A stretch of 8,433 bases of DNA from an uncultured Dorea sp. (GTDB taxonomy: Bacteria > Bacillota_A > Clostridia > Lachnospirales > Lachnospiraceae): NCBI GenBank assembly GCA_948468495.1, contig CAOKJI010000054.1, positions 1 to 8,433 on the forward strand, read 5' to 3'. Of the stretch, positions 6,168 through 8,433 are shown in pieces. The translations under genes and the position numbers were made by a program. The number at the start of each line of letters is the position of its first letter. Within the stretch, counting starts at the first letter, position 1. A model generated the notes under the pieces. It was given only the letters and a program-made list of their open reading frames with translations. It was not told where the DNA came from and did no database searches.

Positions 6168-7716
6168 AGCTCCCCTCCTTTCCCGGCAGCTTTACGCCTA
6201 ACCGTTTTTCAAACACTTCCCTCGCCCGGCCTGCAAGCCCCATAGTGGAGCCGTCCGGATAAGGAAGGTCAAACTCAAAATCCAGGGCATCCGCCAGCGC
6301 GTCTACATCCAGGATAGGTTCGATTGCCTCCAGGTACCAGAATTTCTGAATGAGGTCCAGCCTCTTAATCTTGCGGAACTTCGGCGCGAATATCCCGGTC
6401 ATTTCCTCGCTTGTATGCCCCTTCTGGACTTTCGGGTGCTTTGAAATATCTCCCAGGATGGTATTAGGTTCATAGTCCAGATCGAATGTCAGCCTCGCTT
6501 CATCCTGGACGGACTTTTTCTTCGTGGCCGTGAACTGGTGCGCCTCGTTGCTCTGGCACCAGCATACTACCTGGCCTTTCGGATAACAGAGAGCCGCTGC
6601 GATAGCTGCTATCTTCTTTCTGTCCTCCATGAACGGCACGGAATTGAAAACAGAGGATATGAATACCGATGTGTACTCCACACCGCTCTCTACCTCCTCC
6701 AGGAACCGCTCCGCTATCTCCAGGCTCTTTTGCTTGTGTATTTCATCGCCGGTAGTGACGAAATAAGGCTCGAATGCAGAGACATACACGCCTGCGGCTC
6801 GGAGCGTCCTAGTGTTGTTCAGCTTTCCGGCGCCGAAATCCACAATCTTATCCCCATACCGGCCGGTCCAGGCTTTTAATACATCGCCCTCCAGCTTGAA
6901 AAAGTCCCTGCCGTTATTATTCGGGAATACTCCCTTGAAAAAACCGTCCCCCAGGGCGCAGTTGCCCTCCGCATCCGTCTCCCTGGTGTTGCGCTCCCTC
7001 ATAAAGGAATTATACCGGAGTACGTCCGCGTATTCGGATTCCATAGAGAAGTCCATTGATAATAGATTCAGCATCGCAGACGCGAACTCCCTCTGGGCCT
7101 CCGTCACTTCCACGCACTGTATGAACTTCTTTCCGGCCTCCGCCGCCACCTGGAGCCTGCCAATCCCGTTCACCACATCCATGTCCGGACCGATGACTAC
7201 CGGCATAAGGCTCCCGGTCTTTTTCTCCAGCGCCTTTGCCAGCGCTTTCATGTGGGAATCGAAATCCCGGTGGTTCTTCTTGGCCAGCTGTACGGTATCA
7301 ATCCTCCTGCAAGCGTATACGCACGGATAGGATGCCTCGCTCCCAGGCTCGATGTCCGGAAGGCCGGCACACATGCCGTCTATGTCCATGTTATAGAGGC
7401 GCTTTTTAATCTTCGTACATGTGTCCTGCTTCTGGAGGTCATTTGTTGCCCGGTTGAACAGTACGTTCAAAGCCTTCCTGCTGTTCAAATCCTCCTGGTC
7501 TACATACTGAACCGGTATCTTGTCAAACCCCATGCGCTCCGCCACCAGATGGCGCTGATGCCCGGATAATATCTCGCCGTCCTTATCCGCATAGATAGGC
7601 AGCAAAAAGCCCAGCTTTCGCAGAGACATTTCTGTGAGTGCCAGGCGCTTTTCATCATTCTTTCTTGGATTGTATTCTGACGCCCTCACGTCGCCAATAG
7701 GGACTAATTTAACCAT
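6157..7716 (-). CDS. Double ParB-like / SAM-methyltransferase-like fusion protein
   Basis: A 519-aa protein. Residues 1 to about 90 are a ParB/Srx-type N-terminal domain: a VRASEYNPRK stretch and GEILSGHQRHLVAERMG (47-63). A second, divergent ParB-like segment follows, with DMDVVNGIGRLQVAAEAG (178-195). From about 265 comes a Rossmann methyltransferase-like region: motif I DKIVDFGAG (289-297) and an acidic residue after strand 2 in AFEPY (314-318). The expected motif IV position reads SSVFNSVPF (354-362), not the NPPY/DPPY of adenine methyltransferases, so chemistry and target are unclear. ATG 7716 is chosen because AAAAGGAGG lies 7 nt before it; the in-frame ATG at 7740 has no such site. It overlaps the upstream gene by 8 nt and the CmoA-like gene by 11 nt. 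A role in modifying DNA is inferred from ParB/methyltransferase genes common in phages. Confidence 0.8.
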   Translation of the reverse strand: MVKLVPIGDVRASEYNPRKNDEKRLALTEMSLRKLGFLLPIYADKDGEILSGHQRHLVAERMGFDKIPVQYVDQEDLNSRKALNVLFNRATNDLQKQDTCTKIKKRLYNMDIDGMCAGLPDIEPGSEASYPCVYACRRIDTVQLAKKNHRDFDSHMKALAKALEKKTGSLMPVVIGPDMDVVNGIGRLQVAAEAGKKFIQCVEVTEAQREFASAMLNLLSMDFSMESEYADVLRYNSFMRERNTRETDAEGNCALGDGFFKGVFPNNNGRDFFKLEGDVLKAWTGRYGDKIVDFGAGKLNNTRTLRAAGVYVSAFEPYFVTTGDEIHKQKSLEIAERFLEEVESGVEYTSVFISSVFNSVPFMEDRKKIAAIAAALCYPKGQVVCWCQSNEAHQFTATKKKSVQDEARLTFDLDYEPNTILGDISKHPKVQKGHTSEEMTGIFAPKFRKIKRLDLIQKFWYLEAIEPILDVDALADALDFEFDLPYPDGSTMGLAGRAREVFEKRLGVKLPGKEGSYGK

Positions 7717-8317
7717 TAAGTATCCTCCTTTTAATTTCATCAGAAATCGCCTTAGAATCGAAAATTCCGGCGTCCCGGATGGTATTTAGCATCCCCTGGT
7801 ACTCCGATAAGGTAATCTTGAACTTGAAATTGCCAATCTTTACTACTGTGGTACCCTCCGGACCGGAAGGCTCCTCCGCCTCCTCCGGTTCATCCTCCGG
7901 AAGTTCGGGCGGCTCCACATCCTCCAGCATCCGCTCCAGGTCTACCTCGCCCTCCTCAAAACCAGTAGGAAGGGAGAAAACAGCCTCGTCCTGGAGCAGG
8001 GCCGCCAGCATATCCATGTCCCATTCGCCCTTTATTCTATTAAGGGCAACGCATAAAGCCTTCTCCCTGGCCTGGTCCGGCTCCTCCACCATCACGCATT
8101 CCACGGATTCCACGCCCATATCCTTCAGCACGGATAAGCGCTGATGCCCTCCCAGGCAGCACATGTTATGGCTGTTCACCACCAGCGGCTCCACGAAACC
8201 AAACTCCCTTATGCTGTCCGCTATCGCCTCATATTCCCTGGAACCCTTCTCCAGTGTGATGCGCGGATTGAAAGAGCTTGCCCGGATGTCTGCTATATTC
8301 AGAGTTTCTATCTTCAT
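7709..8317 (-). CDS. ParB-like N-terminal domain protein
   Basis: A 202-aa protein with a ParB/sulfiredoxin-type domain in residues 1 to about 100. It opens with LNIADIRASSFNPRI (6-20), has LVVNSHNMCCLGGHQRLSVL (45-64) with the conserved GGHQR, and then VMVEEPDQAREKALCVALNR (75-94). Phage proteins of this type act as nucleases, CTP-type DNA-binding proteins, or the targeting half of ParB-methyltransferase proteins; here no methyltransferase half is attached. A Pro/Glu-rich linker (about 133-155) leads to a short C-terminal module, FKFKITLSEYQ to EIKRRILNG (164-202), resembling the end of the gene just upstream. ATG 8317 follows AAAAGGAGG with an 8-nt spacer and overlaps the upstream stop (ATGA). 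The product may work with the next ParB/methyltransferase gene. Confidence 0.85.
   Translation of the reverse strand: MKIETLNIADIRASSFNPRITLEKGSREYEAIADSIREFGFVEPLVVNSHNMCCLGGHQRLSVLKDMGVESVECVMVEEPDQAREKALCVALNRIKGEWDMDMLAALLQDEAVFSLPTGFEEGEVDLERMLEDVEPPELPEDEPEEAEEPSGPEGTTVVKIGNFKFKITLSEYQGMLNTIRDAGIFDSKAISDEIKRRILNG
7724..7732 (-). promoter_or_regulatory. Ribosome binding site inside the coding end of the ParB-like gene
   Basis: The minus strand reads AAAAGGAGG, 7 nt before ATG 7716. The same bases encode Lys-Arg-Arg in the C-terminal KRRILNG of the upstream 202-aa protein. This site decides the start of the ParB/methyltransferase fusion in favour of ATG 7716 over ATG 7740. Confidence 0.8.
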
Positions 8318-8433
8318 CCCATCAGCCTCCTTTTCATTTCTCCCTCTACCATCTCCTTAGAGAACCCGACCTTCTCCCGGATGTCTGCCATCATATCCTT
8401 GTACGGCCCATCCGGAATCCGGAATTTATATTC
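8314..8433 (-). CDS. C-terminal end of an upstream ParB-like protein (partial)
   Basis: The last 39 codons of a gene entering from the right edge. The visible peptide contains YKFRIPDGPYKDMM, IREKVGFSKEM and ends EMKRRLMG. It lines up with the C-terminal module of the neighbouring 202-aa ParB-like protein (KFKI, Y, M, IR, then E-x-KRR and final Gly shared), so the gene is probably another ParB-family member, perhaps with a methyltransferase domain as in many phage ParB proteins; its N-terminal part is not visible. The stop overlaps the next ATG as ATGA. Confidence 0.7.
   Translation of the reverse strand, partial: EYKFRIPDGPYKDMMADIREKVGFSKEMVEGEMKRRLMG
8326..8334 (-). promoter_or_regulatory. 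Ribosome binding site inside the end of the upstream partial gene
   Basis: The minus strand reads AAAAGGAGG, 8 nt before ATG 8317. It also encodes Lys-Arg-Arg of the upstream protein's EMKRRLMG end, the same arrangement as at 7724-7732. Confidence 0.8.

Noticed and set aside
6812..7330. 172-aa open frame on the plus strand
   Set aside because: It is antisense to the ParB/methyltransferase fusion, whose domains are recognisable; no ribosome site or domain seen.
7717..7740. Upstream in-frame ATG at 7740 as start of the ParB/methyltransferase fusion
   Set aside because: The perfect AAAAGGAGG lies between this ATG and ATG 7716, and the paralogous ParB protein begins at the position matching ATG 7716.
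7858..7925. Repeated CTCC/TCCGG words resembling a short tandem repeat
   Set aside because: They encode the Pro/Glu-rich linker of the 202-aa ParB-like protein and reflect repeated Glu and Pro codons rather than a regular repeat unit.

Overview
The window is a stretch of tailed-phage (Caudoviricetes) genome, most likely a prophage of a Clostridia/Lachnospiraceae-type Firmicute. The evidence for the host is strong AGGAGG-type ribosome binding sites before almost every gene, about half G+C, and gene types familiar from gut Firmicute phages. Host assignment is inference; no host gene, attachment site, tRNA or integrase lies in the window. Every supported gene is on the minus strand, so the operon reads from right (8433) to left (1). 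The genes are packed tightly, with 4, 8, 11 and 23 nt overlaps and gaps no longer than 38 nt. I see no promoter or terminator inside the window.

Right part (8433 to about 5448), a putative DNA-modification block: the C-terminal end of a ParB-like gene; a complete 202-aa ParB-like protein; a 519-aa protein with two ParB-like segments and a SAM-methyltransferase-like domain; and a 239-aa protein that closely resembles CmoA, the enzyme that makes carboxy-S-adenosyl-L-methionine (Cx-SAM) from SAM and prephenate. CmoA normally feeds CmoB for tRNA wobble-uridine modification, and no CmoB-like gene is visible here. Its operon partner is instead a ParB/methyltransferase fusion. This suggests, as an untested hypothesis, that the phage makes its own Cx-SAM to carboxymethylate DNA or another target.

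Left part (5409 to 1), the packaging and head module in the usual order: small terminase subunit, large terminase (ATPase plus nuclease), portal protein, Mu gpF-like head morphogenesis protein, a small acidic unknown protein, and the start of a DUF2213 prohead-protease-like protein that runs off the left edge. The portal protein carries a C-terminal Nudix hydrolase domain with an almost complete Nudix box, which is unusual. DUF1073-type portal modules are also named in connection with the anti-CBASS protein Acb1, so a nucleotide-hydrolysing tail on a portal may be an anti-defence or metabolite-cleansing function.

A further signal is that GATC occurs only about six times in 8.4 kb (about 33 expected by chance). 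This suggests selection by GATC-cutting restriction systems. Together with the modification block and the portal-linked Nudix domain, the window has an anti-restriction/anti-defence flavour, but each functional link is inferred.
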